Shown: positions 8,869 to 17,928, numbered from the stretch's first letter. The stretch: DNA of 64,000 bases from an uncultured Chitinophaga sp. (GCF_902168175.1 NZ_CABHOU010000072.1:186001-250000); one strand, 5' to 3'. A program made the numbers and translations. The notes: generated from the sequence alone by a model not told the origin.

Positions 8869-9285
8869 ATGAGTAACAGAACTTTCACAATGATTAAGCC
8901 TGATGCGGTTGGTAACGGCCACATCGGCGGTATTCTCGCCCAGATCAATGAAGCTGGCTTCCGCATCGTAGCCATGAAAATGCTGCGCCTTTCTACCGAA
9001 AAAGCCGGCGAATTTTACGCTGTACACAAAGAACGCCCTTTCTACGGTGAACTGGTAGAATTTATGAGCAGCGGTCATATCGTGGCTGCTATCCTGGAAA
9101 AAGACAATGCAGTAGAAGAATTCCGCAAACTGATCGGTGCTACCAATCCTGCTAACGCGGAAGAAGGTACTATCCGCAAACGCTACGCAGAATCCATCGG
9201 CCGCAACGCGGTACATGGTTCCGACTCTGACGAGAACGCTGCCATCGAAGGCAACTTCTTCTTCAGCGGCCTGGAGAAATTCTAA
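8869..9285 (+). CDS. ndk: Nucleoside diphosphate kinase
   Basis: Balances NTP and dNTP pools by moving the gamma-phosphate of ATP to other nucleoside diphosphates through a phosphohistidine. The protein is 138 residues, the family norm. The N-terminal [11 protein letters not shown] motif and the active-site NAVHGSDS motif (His116 the phosphorylated residue) are intact, as is the C-terminal [11 protein letters not shown]. It is a single-gene unit with a clear promoter upstream and a strong terminator downstream. Confidence 0.98.
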   Translation: MSNRTFTMIKPDAVGNGHIGGILAQINEAGFRIVAMKMLRLSTEKAGEFYAVHKERPFYGELVEFMSSGHIVAAILEKDNAVEEFRKLIGATNPANAEEGTIRKRYAESIGRNAVHGSDSDENAAIEGNFFFSGLEKF

Positions 9286-9318
9286 TATAGCTATAGCATT
9301 AGAAAAATGAATTTGCAG

Positions 9319-9347
9319 GAGAGGCTTTTTTGAGCCTCTCTTTTTTT
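9319..9347 (+). terminator. Terminator of ndk
   Basis: Perfect 8-bp stem (GAGAGGCT/AGCCTCTC), 6-base loop and seven T, 33 bp past the ndk stop codon: a textbook intrinsic terminator. Confidence 0.92.
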
Positions 9348-9775
9348 ATGCCCGCCCCTCCCCTTTTTCTGCCTAAGTGACTGCCCATCGCTGGTAAATT
9401 ACTATTAGCTTTTTGGGCACCTTTATGCCTTTTTTCGCCTGATCCTGACTATTCCCTGATAAAGCGCCTGTTTATAGTGTTTAACCCTTATGCACACCGC
9501 ATACTCTCCGTTTTCTATTCTAATGTTATTCTAATTCTATTCTAATGTTATTCTAATCTTTCCCTAGTCCTAACCTAATCCGACATTGTGTTGAACTCGT
9601 GGCTAATCCATGTTGAATGCGTAGTTACTGGTATTAAATTGCCTTTTTTCTTTATGGGGATGGTGTGGGTATGGGGGCAAAAGACAATGCCTCAGTCCGG
9701 GTGTTGGTTTACAGCAGGCAGTGGTAGTCCTGTAACCGGTTTACAGCTATGGAGGACCGTTCAGAGAGCTGGCAT
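9348..9775. other. Non-coding gap between ndk and pyruvate carboxylase with an 11-bp periodic repeat island
   Basis: About 430 bases between two strong terminators. One open frame starts at 9588 (76 codons) but its product is low-complexity, has no recognisable domain, and runs into the next terminator, so it is not called. The striking element is a run of 11-bp units at 9513-9578, listed separately. Nothing else is recognisable. Confidence 0.7.
9513..9578. repeat. Tandem 11-bp repeat island (six units)
   Basis: Units in order: TTCTATTCTAA, TGTTATTCTAA, TTCTATTCTAA, TGTTATTCTAA, TCTTTCCCTAG, TCCTAACCTAA. Units 1 and 3 are identical, as are 2 and 4, so the first 44 bp is a perfect 22-bp duplication; the last two units have drifted. 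No known family is recognised. Confidence 0.85.
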
Positions 9776-9805
9776 AAAAAAAGGGGCTGTGTATACACAG
9801 CCCCT
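9776..9805 (-). terminator. Terminator of pyruvate carboxylase
   Basis: A perfect 24-bp palindrome (9782-9805, arms AGGGGCTGTG/CACAGCCCCT) is followed on the minus strand by a T run. It lies 25 bp past the stop codon. Confidence 0.9.
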
Positions 9806-9830
9806 CAACCTATCTTAAAAAGAATCAATA

Positions 9831-12800
9831 CTAATCTAATTCTACCACCAGGTCGTCCTGGGTTACCATGGTGCCTTCCTGCAGGTGAATAGCTTTCACT
9901 TTGCTGGCTTTGGTGGCGGTAACGGTCGTTTCCATTTTCATGGCCTCAATGATGAATAATGGGGTATTGTTGTTTACCTGGTCGCCGGTTTTCACCAGCA
10001 GTTTAGACAATTTACCCTGTAACGGCGCGCCCACCTCAGTTTCGGGGTTGCTCACCTTTTTGTTGCTCACCACTGCGCTTACTACTGAACGGTCGCGTAC
10101 CTGCACACGGCGGGCGTAACCGTTCAACTCAAATACTACCGTACGCATACCGCTTTCGTCGGCCGGCAGGATGTAAAGTAGTTTTACAATGATGGTTTTA
10201 CCCTTGCTTAATGTAATCAGGATCTCTTCACCCAGTTTAAGACCGTAGAAGAACGCCGGTGTCGGAATGGCTTCTACATTGCCGTATACCTGCGCATGCT
10301 GGTAATATTCGTCGAATACTTTCGGGAACATATGGAAGCTGAGGTAGTCGGTAAAGTCGGCCAGCGGGTATTTCACCTGGAATTCGGCAAAGTCTTTATC
10401 GAAGTCCACCGCTTTCAGGTGTTCGTTCGGTTTGCCTTTGAGTGGCTCCTGACCTTTTAATACGATCTTCTGCAGTTTTTCAGGGAAACCACCGTACGGT
10501 ACGCCGAGGTCGCCTTTGAAGAAGCCCTGTACAGAAGAAGGGAAAGAAATGTTTTTGCTTTCGTCCAGCACGTCCTCCGCAGTAAAGTTGTTGGAGGTCA
10601 TGAACAGGGCCATGTCGCCTACCACTTTAGAGCTGGGGGTTACTTTAACGATATCGCCAAACAGCTGGTTTACCACCGCATAGTTATGTTTGATGGTTTC
10701 CAGTTTATCGCCAAGGCCCAGTGATTCGGCCTGCTGGCGCAGGTTGGAGTACTGGCCACCGGGAATTTCGTTTTCGTATATCTGTGCCGTGCCGGCCTTC
10801 ATGTCCGACTCGAAAGGGTAATAGAATTCGCGTACATCTTCCCAATAAGTGCTGTACTGGTTCAACGAGTGCAGGTCCATAGGCTGGTAACGTTCGTTGC
10901 CCTGCAATATGGCCGTCATCGCGTTCAGGTTAGGCTGCGACGTTAAGCCGCTGAGGGAGGCGATGGCACAGTCTACCACGTTTACCCCGGCTTCGATGGC
11001 CTTTAGATAAGTAGCGGCCTGTACGGAGGAGGTGTCGTGTGTATGCAGTACTATCGGGAGTTTCACAGCATCGCGCAGTGCGCCTACCAATGTGGTGGCG
11101 GCCTGTGGCTTCAGCAAACCAGCCATATCTTTAATGGCCAGCATGTGTGCGCCCGCGTCTTCCAGGCGTTTAGCCAGGTCTACGTAGTACTGCAGCGTGT
11201 ACTTTTTGTTATCCGGATTGGTAATGTCGCCGGTGTAGCTGATGGCCGCCTGTGCGAGGGAATTGGTATTCTCCCTTACGAAACGGATGCTCGGCGTCAT
11301 GGCCTCTACCCAGTTCAGTGAGTCGAAGATGCGGAAGATATCGATACCGGTTTCTGCGGCTTTCTCGACAAACTTCGCGATCAGGTTCTCGGGGTAGGCA
11401 GAGTAACCTACGGCATTGGAGCCACGGAACAGCATTTGCAGCAAAGTATTAGGCATCGCCTGTCTTAACTGCGCCAGCCTTTTCCAGGGGCACTCATGCA
11501 AAAAGCGCATAGATACATCGAAGGTCGCGCCACCCCACACTTCCATTGAGAAGATCTGTGGGTTGTTTCTTGCATACCCTTCGGCTACCGCTAATATATC
11601 TTTTGTACGAACGCGTGTGGCCAACAGGCTCTGATGTGCGTCGCGGTAAGTGGTATCGGTAATATAAACCGGCTTTTCGTTACGCAGCCACTCGGAGAAT
11701 TTCTCACGGCCCAGCTGTTCCAGTTTATTTTTCGCTCCTTCCGGATGTGGTTTCAGCGCATCGAATGAAGGCACTTTAGGCACGCGGAACTTTTTAGTCG
11801 CATCTGCCAGTTTCACGTCCGGATGGCCATTCACCGTTACATCGGCCAGGTACATGAGCGTTTTGGTGGCGCGATCGCGTATAGGCGTTACTTTAAACAG
11901 TTCCGGGTGTTTCTCGATGAAACTAACGGTACAGTTGCCTTTGCGGAAAGTATCGTGGGTAATTACGTTCTCGAGGAAACCGATGTTCGTTTTCACGCCC
12001 CTGATGCGGAACTCGCGCAGGGTACGGTGTAAACGGCTGGCCGAGCCAGACAGTGTACGGCCCCAGGCTGTCACTTTTACGAGCATGGAATCGAAGAACG
12101 GAGAGATATTAACCCCGCTGTAGGTGCTGCCTTCGTCAAGACGAATACCAAAACCACCGGCATTGCGGTAGGCGATTACGGTACCGTAGTCGGGTTTAAA
12201 GTTGTTCTCCGGATCTTCAGTGGTAATACGGCACTGGATGGCAAAGCCATTCAGTGTTACGTCGTCCTGACTTTTCAGGAATATCTCCGGATCGCTCAGG
12301 TGGTGACCGGCGGCGATCAGGATCTGTGAACGTACGATGTCGATACCGGTTACTTCTTCAGTAACGGTATGCTCTACCTGGATACGTGGGTTTACTTCAA
12401 TGAAGTATACTTTGTTCTGGCGGTCTACCAGGAACTCCACGGTACCAACGTTATTATATTTTACTTTCCTGGCGAGTTGCAGGGCGTACTCATAAATCTC
12501 GTTACGGGTTTCGAGGGGCAGGTTGGGCGAAGGCGCAATTTCTACCACCTTCTGGAAACGGCGCTGCACCGAGCAATCGCGTTCGTACAGGTGAAGAATG
12601 TTGCCATGGTTATCGCCCATCAGCTGTACTTCGATGTGTTTAGGTTCTTCAATGAATTTCTCAATGAAGATGGTATCGTTACCGAAAGCTTTACCTGCCT
12701 CGCTTTTAGCCTCCGTAAAGGACTTTTCGAGGGAGTTTTCGTCACGTACCACACGCATACCACGTCCGCCGCCGCCAGCGGCGGCTTTCAGGATAATGGG

Positions 12801-13283
12801 GAAGCCAATACGTTTGGCCTCGCTGCGTACGATATCTATATTATCCAGTTTAGCCTGGCTGTCTTCGATGAGGGGAACGCCCACTTCGCGCGCCAGTTCC
12901 TTGGCGGCTACTTTATCACCCAGCTGGGCCATCACTTCCGGGTCGGGCCCCACGAAGATGATACCTTCTTCACGGCACCTGCGTGCAAACTCAACGTTTT
13001 CGCTCAGGAAGCCGTAGCCGGGGTGAATGGCGTCTACGTTTTGTGTTTTGGCGAGGTAAATGATCGCTTCAATGTCCAGGTAAGGCTTTAACGGATCGTC
13101 GTCCTTTCCTATCTGGTAAGCTTCGTCCGCCTTGTACCTGTGTAAGGAGTAGCGGTCTTCATACGTGAAAAGTGCCACCGTGCGAATCCTCAACTCGGCT
13201 GCTGCGCGTAATATCCTAACGGCTATTTCGCCACGGTTGGCTACAAGTAATTTCTTAATTTTCTTCAGCGTTAACTCCGACAT
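9831..13283 (-). CDS. pyc: Pyruvate carboxylase
   Basis: Biotin enzyme of 1150 residues that carboxylates pyruvate to oxaloacetate, feeding the TCA cycle and gluconeogenesis. The three functional parts are all on one chain, as in alpha4-type enzymes. Biotin carboxylase spans about residues 1-460 (ILVANRGEIAVRI-type start, glycine-rich AAAGGGGRGMRVV, FIEVNPRIQVEHTVTE). Carboxyltransferase spans about 535-1000 (YITDTTYRDAHQSLLATRVR, KDMAGLLKP, LHTHDTS). The biotin carrier domain is at the end with EAMKMETTV, Lys1116 being the biotinylated residue. It is monocistronic, with a perfect-palindrome terminator. Confidence 0.97.
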   Translation of the reverse strand: MSELTLKKIKKLLVANRGEIAVRILRAAAELRIRTVALFTYEDRYSLHRYKADEAYQIGKDDDPLKPYLDIEAIIYLAKTQNVDAIHPGYGFLSENVEFARRCREEGIIFVGPDPEVMAQLGDKVAAKELAREVGVPLIEDSQAKLDNIDIVRSEAKRIGFPIILKAAAGGGGRGMRVVRDENSLEKSFTEAKSEAGKAFGNDTIFIEKFIEEPKHIEVQLMGDNHGNILHLYERDCSVQRRFQKVVEIAPSPNLPLETRNEIYEYALQLARKVKYNNVGTVEFLVDRQNKVYFIEVNPRIQVEHTVTEEVTGIDIVRSQILIAAGHHLSDPEIFLKSQDDVTLNGFAIQCRITTEDPENNFKPDYGTVIAYRNAGGFGIRLDEGSTYSGVNISPFFDSMLVKVTAWGRTLSGSASRLHRTLREFRIRGVKTNIGFLENVITHDTFRKGNCTVSFIEKHPELFKVTPIRDRATKTLMYLADVTVNGHPDVKLADATKKFRVPKVPSFDALKPHPEGAKNKLEQLGREKFSEWLRNEKPVYITDTTYRDAHQSLLATRVRTKDILAVAEGYARNNPQIFSMEVWGGATFDVSMRFLHECPWKRLAQLRQAMPNTLLQMLFRGSNAVGYSAYPENLIAKFVEKAAETGIDIFRIFDSLNWVEAMTPSIRFVRENTNSLAQAAISYTGDITNPDNKKYTLQYYVDLAKRLEDAGAHMLAIKDMAGLLKPQAATTLVGALRDAVKLPIVLHTHDTSSVQAATYLKAIEAGVNVVDCAIASLSGLTSQPNLNAMTAILQGNERYQPMDLHSLNQYSTYWEDVREFYYPFESDMKAGTAQIYENEIPGGQYSNLRQQAESLGLGDKLETIKHNYAVVNQLFGDIVKVTPSSKVVGDMALFMTSNNFTAEDVLDESKNISFPSSVQGFFKGDLGVPYGGFPEKLQKIVLKGQEPLKGKPNEHLKAVDFDKDFAEFQVKYPLADFTDYLSFHMFPKVFDEYYQHAQVYGNVEAIPTPAFFYGLKLGEEILITLSKGKTIIVKLLYILPADESGMRTVVFELNGYARRVQVRDRSVVSAVVSNKKVSNPETEVGAPLQGKLSKLLVKTGDQVNNNTPLFIIEAMKMETTVTATKASKVKAIHLQEGTMVTQDDLVVELD

Positions 13284-13541
13284 GTCTAATTTAAGATAGG
13301 TAGTCCTAAAAATACAGGAAATGAAAAATATAACCCGCGATAAAAGTAGTAAAACAATCAGGTTTTTTCTTAGTAGTTTTTTAATATTTGAAGTTTGTTC
13401 ATAAAAATTATCTAATTGTAGGCGTTTTTTAAAAATTATTATTCAAAAACCGTCCTATATAAATATATTATTTAAAAGACGGATAGGTTATTACGGGTAA
13501 CGATACACGGTAATTTCATTCGTTTGCCTACTTTGCAGCTT

Positions 13542-14438
13542 ATGTGGGAATCGCATCTGAATGGTTTTAAAGCATACCTCCGGCTGGAACGGTCACTGGC
13601 GGGCAACTCTATTGAAGCTTATCTGCGGGATGTGGAGAAGCTGACGCAGTACCTTCAGTTACAAAACCAGCCCCTCGCTCCTGCCCAGGTAGAGTTAGAA
13701 CACCTCACTGGTTGTGTGCAGTGGATCGCTTCGCTGGGCATGAGTTCCACCTCACAGGCCCGGATCATCTCCGGGATTAAAGGTTTTTATAAATACCTGC
13801 TGCTCGAAGATCTGATTAAAATAGACCCCACCCAGTTGCTGGAAGCACCTAAAACCCGGCGCAAGCTGCCCGACGTGTTAAGTTTTACCGAGATCGAGCA
13901 ACTGATCGGCGCCCTCGACCTCAGCAAACCGGAAGGCACGAGGAACAAAGCCATCCTCGAAACCATGTACAGTTGTGGTTTACGGGTGAGCGAGGTAACA
14001 GGGCTGAAAATCTCGCATCTGTATACGGACGAGGGGTTTATCAGGGTAATCGGGAAGGGTGATAAGGAACGACTGATCCCTATAGGCAGCGATGCGTTGC
14101 GTTATATAGATATATACAGAACACAGGTGCGTGTACATACGCCGGTGAAAAAAGGTCAGGAAGATATATTATTCCTTAACCGCCGGGGCAGTGCGCTCAC
14201 CCGGGTAATGATATTCCTGGTGATTAAAGACCTCGTGATGAAGGCAGGCATAGAAAAAGACGTATCTCCCCACACCTTTCGCCACTCTTTTGCCACGCAT
14301 CTGGTAGAGGGCGGTGCCGACCTGCGCGCCGTGCAGGAAATGCTGGGACACGAAAGTATTACCACCACCGAGATTTACACCCACCTCGACCGCGAGTACC
14401 TGCGCGACACGCTGCAGCGTTATCATCCCCGTTTCTAA
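13542..14438 (+). CDS. xerD: Tyrosine recombinase, XerD type
   Basis: Site-specific recombinase of 298 residues that resolves chromosome dimers at dif with a partner. The N-terminal SAM-like core-binding domain (1-100) and the catalytic domain (105-298) are complete. The catalytic residues are Arg148 (SCGLRVSEV), Lys172 (GKGDKERLIPIG), His244 and Arg247 (HTFRHSFATHL), His270 (LGHESITTT) and Tyr279 (EIYTHLD). An in-frame TTG lies six codons upstream, but ATG at 13542 fits the XerD N-terminus and the usual 298-residue length. A possible -7 element (TACTTTG, 13529-13535) ends only 6 bases before this ATG, so the mRNA may be nearly leaderless. No integrase-like neighbours suggest mobility, so the housekeeping role is likely. 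Confidence 0.92.
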   Translation: MWESHLNGFKAYLRLERSLAGNSIEAYLRDVEKLTQYLQLQNQPLAPAQVELEHLTGCVQWIASLGMSSTSQARIISGIKGFYKYLLLEDLIKIDPTQLLEAPKTRRKLPDVLSFTEIEQLIGALDLSKPEGTRNKAILETMYSCGLRVSEVTGLKISHLYTDEGFIRVIGKGDKERLIPIGSDALRYIDIYRTQVRVHTPVKKGQEDILFLNRRGSALTRVMIFLVIKDLVMKAGIEKDVSPHTFRHSFATHLVEGGADLRAVQEMLGHESITTTEIYTHLDREYLRDTLQRYHPRF

Positions 14439-14440
14439 AT

Positions 14441-14475
14441 AAAAAAGCCACCTGCAGGCAGATGGCTTTTTATCA
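14441..14475. terminator. Bidirectional terminator between xerD and the DUF2911 gene
   Basis: A GCCACCTGC/GCAGATGGC stem (one G-T wobble) is flanked by A6 and T5, so it can stop both converging transcripts. Confidence 0.88.
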
Positions 14476-14489
14476 ACTTAAAGAATTAC

Positions 14490-15338
14490 TTACAGTGTTT
14501 TGATCAGCTTTTCGTTCAGCGCCACATAATCGGCGTTGTTAGCTGTTTTTGCCAGTTCGATAGAACGAAGTGCGGTAGTTTTTGCACCTGCTTTATCGCC
14601 CAGTTTCGCCTGGATCTTAGCTTTCAGGTGCACCATATAGAATGGTTCCTTAGCTTCGGTGATGGCTGCGTTAACCCACTCCAGCGCCTTTTTCAGGTCG
14701 CGGTTGTTTTCGTAGTAGTAGCTGGCGGCAGTCCAGTAAGGTTTTTTCTCACCTTTCATGGCTTCGTCGATCTGAGCCATGATCTTTTTGTCCATATCAG
14801 GAGCAGTGATCTCGATGGGCACCATTACGTTGTCCCAGATAATCATCATCGTCATGCTGGAAGCAACAACTTTGTCGAAGCTGATCATGAAAGACTCTAC
14901 CTGGAATGGCAACTCCTGTGGTTTTACTTTAAAGCGAACGATGTCGTCCTCTTTTTTGTAACCCATATCGCCCCAGTTCTTAACGCCTTTGTTCAGTACA
15001 ACTTCCCATTCGGTTTGGCCGGGAATGGTGTAAAGTGCGTAATCACCGGCAGGAACTTTAACGCCTTCGAACATCAGGTCTTCGCCAACAGTTACTTTGG
15101 TGGCATTGTTAGCGCCGGTGCGCCATACTTTACCATAAGGTACCAGGTCGCCAAAAATCGTACGGCCTTTGATGGCAGGGCGGCTATACACCACTTCCAC
15201 AGAAGACAGGGCGAAGTTTTGTTTAACTACCTGGGTAGGGCTCGGGGCTGGCGTTTTAACGCCGCCCTGGGCAAATGCAGTTGCCGAAACGGCAACACTG
15301 AATGCAGTCATGCATACATAGGTGGAAATCTTGTTCAT
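14490..15338 (-). CDS. DUF2911 domain secreted protein
   Basis: Exported protein of 282 residues with unknown biochemical role. The start is placed at the ATG at 15338 because the next residues form a signal peptide (MNKISTYVCMTAFSVAVSAT, cleavage after AFAQ). Residues about 35-180 match the DUF2911 family common in Bacteroidota (SVEVVYSRPAIKGRTIFGDL, GKVWRTGANNATKV, PAGDYALYTIPG). The C-terminal 100 residues are helical and look TPR-like (AASYYYENNRDLKKALEWVN). It has its own promoter immediately downstream of the response-regulator gene. Confidence 0.88.
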   Translation of the reverse strand: MNKISTYVCMTAFSVAVSATAFAQGGVKTPAPSPTQVVKQNFALSSVEVVYSRPAIKGRTIFGDLVPYGKVWRTGANNATKVTVGEDLMFEGVKVPAGDYALYTIPGQTEWEVVLNKGVKNWGDMGYKKEDDIVRFKVKPQELPFQVESFMISFDKVVASSMTMMIIWDNVMVPIEITAPDMDKKIMAQIDEAMKGEKKPYWTAASYYYENNRDLKKALEWVNAAITEAKEPFYMVHLKAKIQAKLGDKAGAKTTALRSIELAKTANNADYVALNEKLIKTL

Positions 15339-15376
15339 ATACAGCAGATTTATTGATGTCACAATTTAGTGATGCG

Positions 15377-15407
15377 CAAATATAATGGGATATGCGGGCT
15401 ATTCAAT
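15377..15407 (-). promoter_or_regulatory. Promoter of the DUF2911 gene
   Basis: On the minus strand ATTG, a 19-bp spacer and TATATTTG (15384-15377). The start point would be near 15371, about 33 nt before the ATG at 15338. Confidence 0.6.
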
Positions 15408-16058
15408 CAGTCCGTTACGAAATGCGTATAAAACCAGGCCTACGGTATTTTTTACATTTATCTTTTCCAGCAGTTTTTGCCTGATGCCTTCGACTGTGCG
15501 CGGGCTGAGGAAGATCTTTTCAGATATTTCCTGCGTGGTGCATTCGCCGCAAATCAGTTTCAGTACCTCAACTTCGCGTTCGTTTAGCTGAATTTCGTTC
15601 TTAAAGGTAGGTTTGAACTGCTGTTTGTTTTTATGCAGTACTTTCTTTAACAGCGCCAGGTTTACGTTTTCGTTAAAATAGAAACCTTTCTCGTAGGTCG
15701 TGCAAATGGCCTCGTAAATCTCTTCCGGTTCGCTGTTTTTGAGCAGGTAAGCGTTAGCGCCGTTTTCTACCAGGTGTACAATAAAGTTATCGTCTTCGTA
15801 CATGGTGAGGATAATCACCTTTACGTCGGGGTACCGTTCTTTTACCTGGATAGTGGCCTGTATGCCATCCATCTTTGGCATTTTAAGGTCCATAAGTATA
15901 ACATCGGGCTGTTGCTGAGTCATAATTTCGAGCAGGTGCTCGCCGTCTTCCGCTTCAAATACGACATTGATGTTTTCGTATGGGATGAGGGTATTAATAA
16001 CACCACTACGGAATATTTTATGATCATCAGCAATAGCTACTTTAATTGGAGGTAGCAT
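15399..16058 (-). CDS. NarL/FixJ-type response regulator
   Basis: Two-component response regulator of 219 residues. The receiver domain has the acidic pair DD (11-12), phosphoacceptor Asp57 (VILMDLKMPKMDG) and a conserved Lys in the YLLKNS motif. The C-terminal LuxR-type helix-turn-helix (about 150-215; LNEREVEVLKLICGECTTQEI) binds DNA. It lies 12 bp after the histidine kinase gene and is its likely partner. The target is unknown. Confidence 0.95.
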   Translation of the reverse strand: MLPPIKVAIADDHKIFRSGVINTLIPYENINVVFEAEDGEHLLEIMTQQQPDVILMDLKMPKMDGIQATIQVKERYPDVKVIILTMYEDDNFIVHLVENGANAYLLKNSEPEEIYEAICTTYEKGFYFNENVNLALLKKVLHKNKQQFKPTFKNEIQLNEREVEVLKLICGECTTQEISEKIFLSPRTVEGIRQKLLEKINVKNTVGLVLYAFRNGLIE

Positions 16059-16070
16059 ATTTAGCGCTGT

Positions 16071-16865
16071 TTATAGAACCGGTTGAAAATTTTCCACCCG
16101 TATTTCGGCTTTTGTACCGCCGGGGGCTTTTTTCACAAAGTTGATGTTTCCCCCGATAATATTCAAGCGGCTTTCTATATTTTTTAGGCCGAGGCTGCCC
16201 GTTTTCTTCCTTGATTCCTGCAAACCCTCTGTGAGCAGGCCATTACCATCATCCTCTACCGTAATAATTAGCTGAGTACTGCTACTTTGGTAGGAAATAA
16301 GGACGTTTTTGGCCTGGGCGTGTTTAATGATGTTGTTAATCAGCTCCTGTACCACCCTGTACACGTTCAGTGCTTTTTCACGGTCTACCGGGAACGGGCT
16401 GCCGTCGGTCTGGTACTTAATAACCACCTCTTTGTTTTTGTTCATAAGGCTGCTAAAGGAGTCAAGCGCGTGCGACAGGCCCAGGTTGTCCAGCGTTTGG
16501 GGGTGCAGGCTTTGGGAGATAAACCGCAGCTGCTGTATAATGGTGTCGGTAAATTCCTTGGTTTCCTTGATCCGTTCTACCTGGCCGTTTTGGGCCTGCT
16601 GCTGCAGATGGTTAAGGTTCAGTTTTAGCACAGACAATTGCGCGCCCACCTCGTCGTGGAGGTCTTCGGCAATACGCTTGCGTTCCGTTTCCTGGCCCTG
16701 TATTACAGCCACGAGGCGTTCTTTTTGAAGCTGCAGGTCTTTGTCCTTGAGGCTCAGTTTGTACTGGACCACCTGTTTTTGCTGCATCACCACCATCACT
16801 ACCACAAAAATGCCGAGCATCAGCATTACGATAGTGCCGATCAATATCAATTCAACGATATTCAT
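16071..16865 (-). CDS. Sensor histidine kinase, HisKA_3 (NarX/DegS-like) type
   Basis: Kinase of 264 residues with one N-terminal membrane segment (about 4-27) and almost no outside loop, so it probably senses through a membrane or cytoplasmic partner. A short coiled coil is followed by the dimerisation helix with phosphoacceptor His70 (ERKRIAEDLHDEVGAQL) and an HATPase domain (ELINNIIKHAQAKNV, VEDDGNGL, GLKNIESRLNIIGG). The start at 16865 overlaps the stop of the upstream membrane-protein gene as ATGA, which implies translational coupling; the longer in-frame start at 16919 lies inside that gene and is rejected. Confidence 0.93.
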   Translation of the reverse strand: MNIVELILIGTIVMLMLGIFVVVMVVMQQKQVVQYKLSLKDKDLQLQKERLVAVIQGQETERKRIAEDLHDEVGAQLSVLKLNLNHLQQQAQNGQVERIKETKEFTDTIIQQLRFISQSLHPQTLDNLGLSHALDSFSSLMNKNKEVVIKYQTDGSPFPVDREKALNVYRVVQELINNIIKHAQAKNVLISYQSSSTQLIITVEDDGNGLLTEGLQESRKKTGSLGLKNIESRLNIIGGNINFVKKAPGGTKAEIRVENFQPVL

Positions 16866-17539
16866 GATCTTGCCCTTTTGATTTTTCGGAAGCCTACATA
16901 AAACAGGATGATCTCGCAAACGCCTGAAGTATAGTGCAGTGCTGCACTGATACCTACCGCTGCGCGTATCTGTTCGGAAGACATATCCATTTTTTGGAGG
17001 AAATTATAACTAAGTGTAAAAATGAACGAGCAACACAGGTATACAAACAGTCCCGCATTGAACCAGAAGTCTGGCACGGCATTGATATAAATGGATTGTT
17101 CGATCATCTGTTCATCTTTCTGTAACTGGAGAAAAAAGATAGTGCCGTATACGATCAGCACCAGCGTACGGAAGGAAGTAAATATGGAGTTAAATGCTTT
17201 GGTGCCTTCGATAAGCGTGAGGTCCAGCACAAAAATAAGACTGGTAATCACTAACAGCAGCCTGATGGCCTTATGTACTACCGGGTTCTTGATCACCGTG
17301 AAATAGAACATGGAAAGTACGTAGAACTGCAGCAGGTTCATCACCGAAACGAAGAGCATGTTGTTTAACTTGTACTGCTTCATTACAAGCGATATGGCCG
17401 CATAAAAAAAACTAACGAGCAGATAGTAGTATATCCATTTTTCGTTCTTTTTGAGCTTTGGAAAGCTTAGGGAGAAGGGGATCAGAATTAAAAATTCGAT
17501 CCCCAGAAGAAAATAAAAAATAATAGTGTAAACAGGCAC
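16862..17539 (-). CDS. Polytopic membrane protein of unknown function, candidate sensor partner
   Basis: Membrane protein of 225 residues with six or seven hydrophobic segments, rich in F, Y and L, and short loops. No domain is recognised. It starts with GTG, whose first two bases overlap the stop of the small upstream gene (TAGTG), and ends in an ATGA overlap with the kinase gene. Such tight coupling to a kinase with almost no sensor region suggests this protein supplies signal input. That is inference from position only. Confidence 0.75.
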   Translation of the reverse strand: MPVYTIIFYFLLGIEFLILIPFSLSFPKLKKNEKWIYYYLLVSFFYAAISLVMKQYKLNNMLFVSVMNLLQFYVLSMFYFTVIKNPVVHKAIRLLLVITSLIFVLDLTLIEGTKAFNSIFTSFRTLVLIVYGTIFFLQLQKDEQMIEQSIYINAVPDFWFNAGLFVYLCCSFIFTLSYNFLQKMDMSSEQIRAAVGISAALHYTSGVCEIILFYVGFRKIKRARS

Positions 17540-17928
17540 TAGAGATCAGAATTTAAAGGATTGTCTTGAGCGCAATCAACCGGGCAATATACGCCGCCGT
17601 CCAGGATATCCTGGTCTGAATCGTCTTTTCCAAGCCTGGCGTCTTTTGAAGGAAGGATGTCGTTCCCTTTTTCATCAACAGCAACAAGTACAAATTTGTT
17701 ATCTGCCTTACCATCGCCGTCTACATCGAGGCCGTAGTAGATACGAATGCCAATTGCAGCGGGATTATTGTTCAGCAACTGGTTAATTTTGTTCGCACCA
17801 AAGAAAGCGGCAATAGAGTAAGCCTCTTTTTTTCTCATTTGGCGTTGTTCGAACCTGAATGTTGAAGTAAACTTGGCGCCTTTTTCGAGCGAAATAAACT
17901 CGCCGGCGTCTTTGTTGAACTTGCTCAT
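17539..17928 (-). CDS. Small soluble protein with a DxDGDG calcium-loop-like motif
   Basis: 129-residue protein without signal peptide or membrane segment. It begins MSKFNKDAGEFISLEKGAKF, a start I associate with a recurring but uncharacterised Bacteroidota family (from memory, not searched). The centre reads IRIYYGLDVDGDGKADNKF, where DVDGDGKAD resembles the calcium-binding loop of EF-hand or dockerin modules. The tail has two close Cys (VYCPVDC) and many Asp. It is the first gene of the four-gene operon with membrane protein, kinase and regulator. A role as signal receptor or output is possible but unproven. Confidence 0.75.
   Translation of the reverse strand: MSKFNKDAGEFISLEKGAKFTSTFRFEQRQMRKKEAYSIAAFFGANKINQLLNNNPAAIGIRIYYGLDVDGDGKADNKFVLVAVDEKGNDILPSKDARLGKDDSDQDILDGGVYCPVDCAQDNPLNSDL

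Noticed and set aside
9588..9818. 76-codon plus frame after ndk
   Set aside because: Low-complexity product and overlap with the pyruvate carboxylase terminator; no domain.
13542..14438. Phage or island integrase
   Set aside because: Length and motifs fit housekeeping XerD, and neighbouring genes are core genes with no attachment-site repeats.
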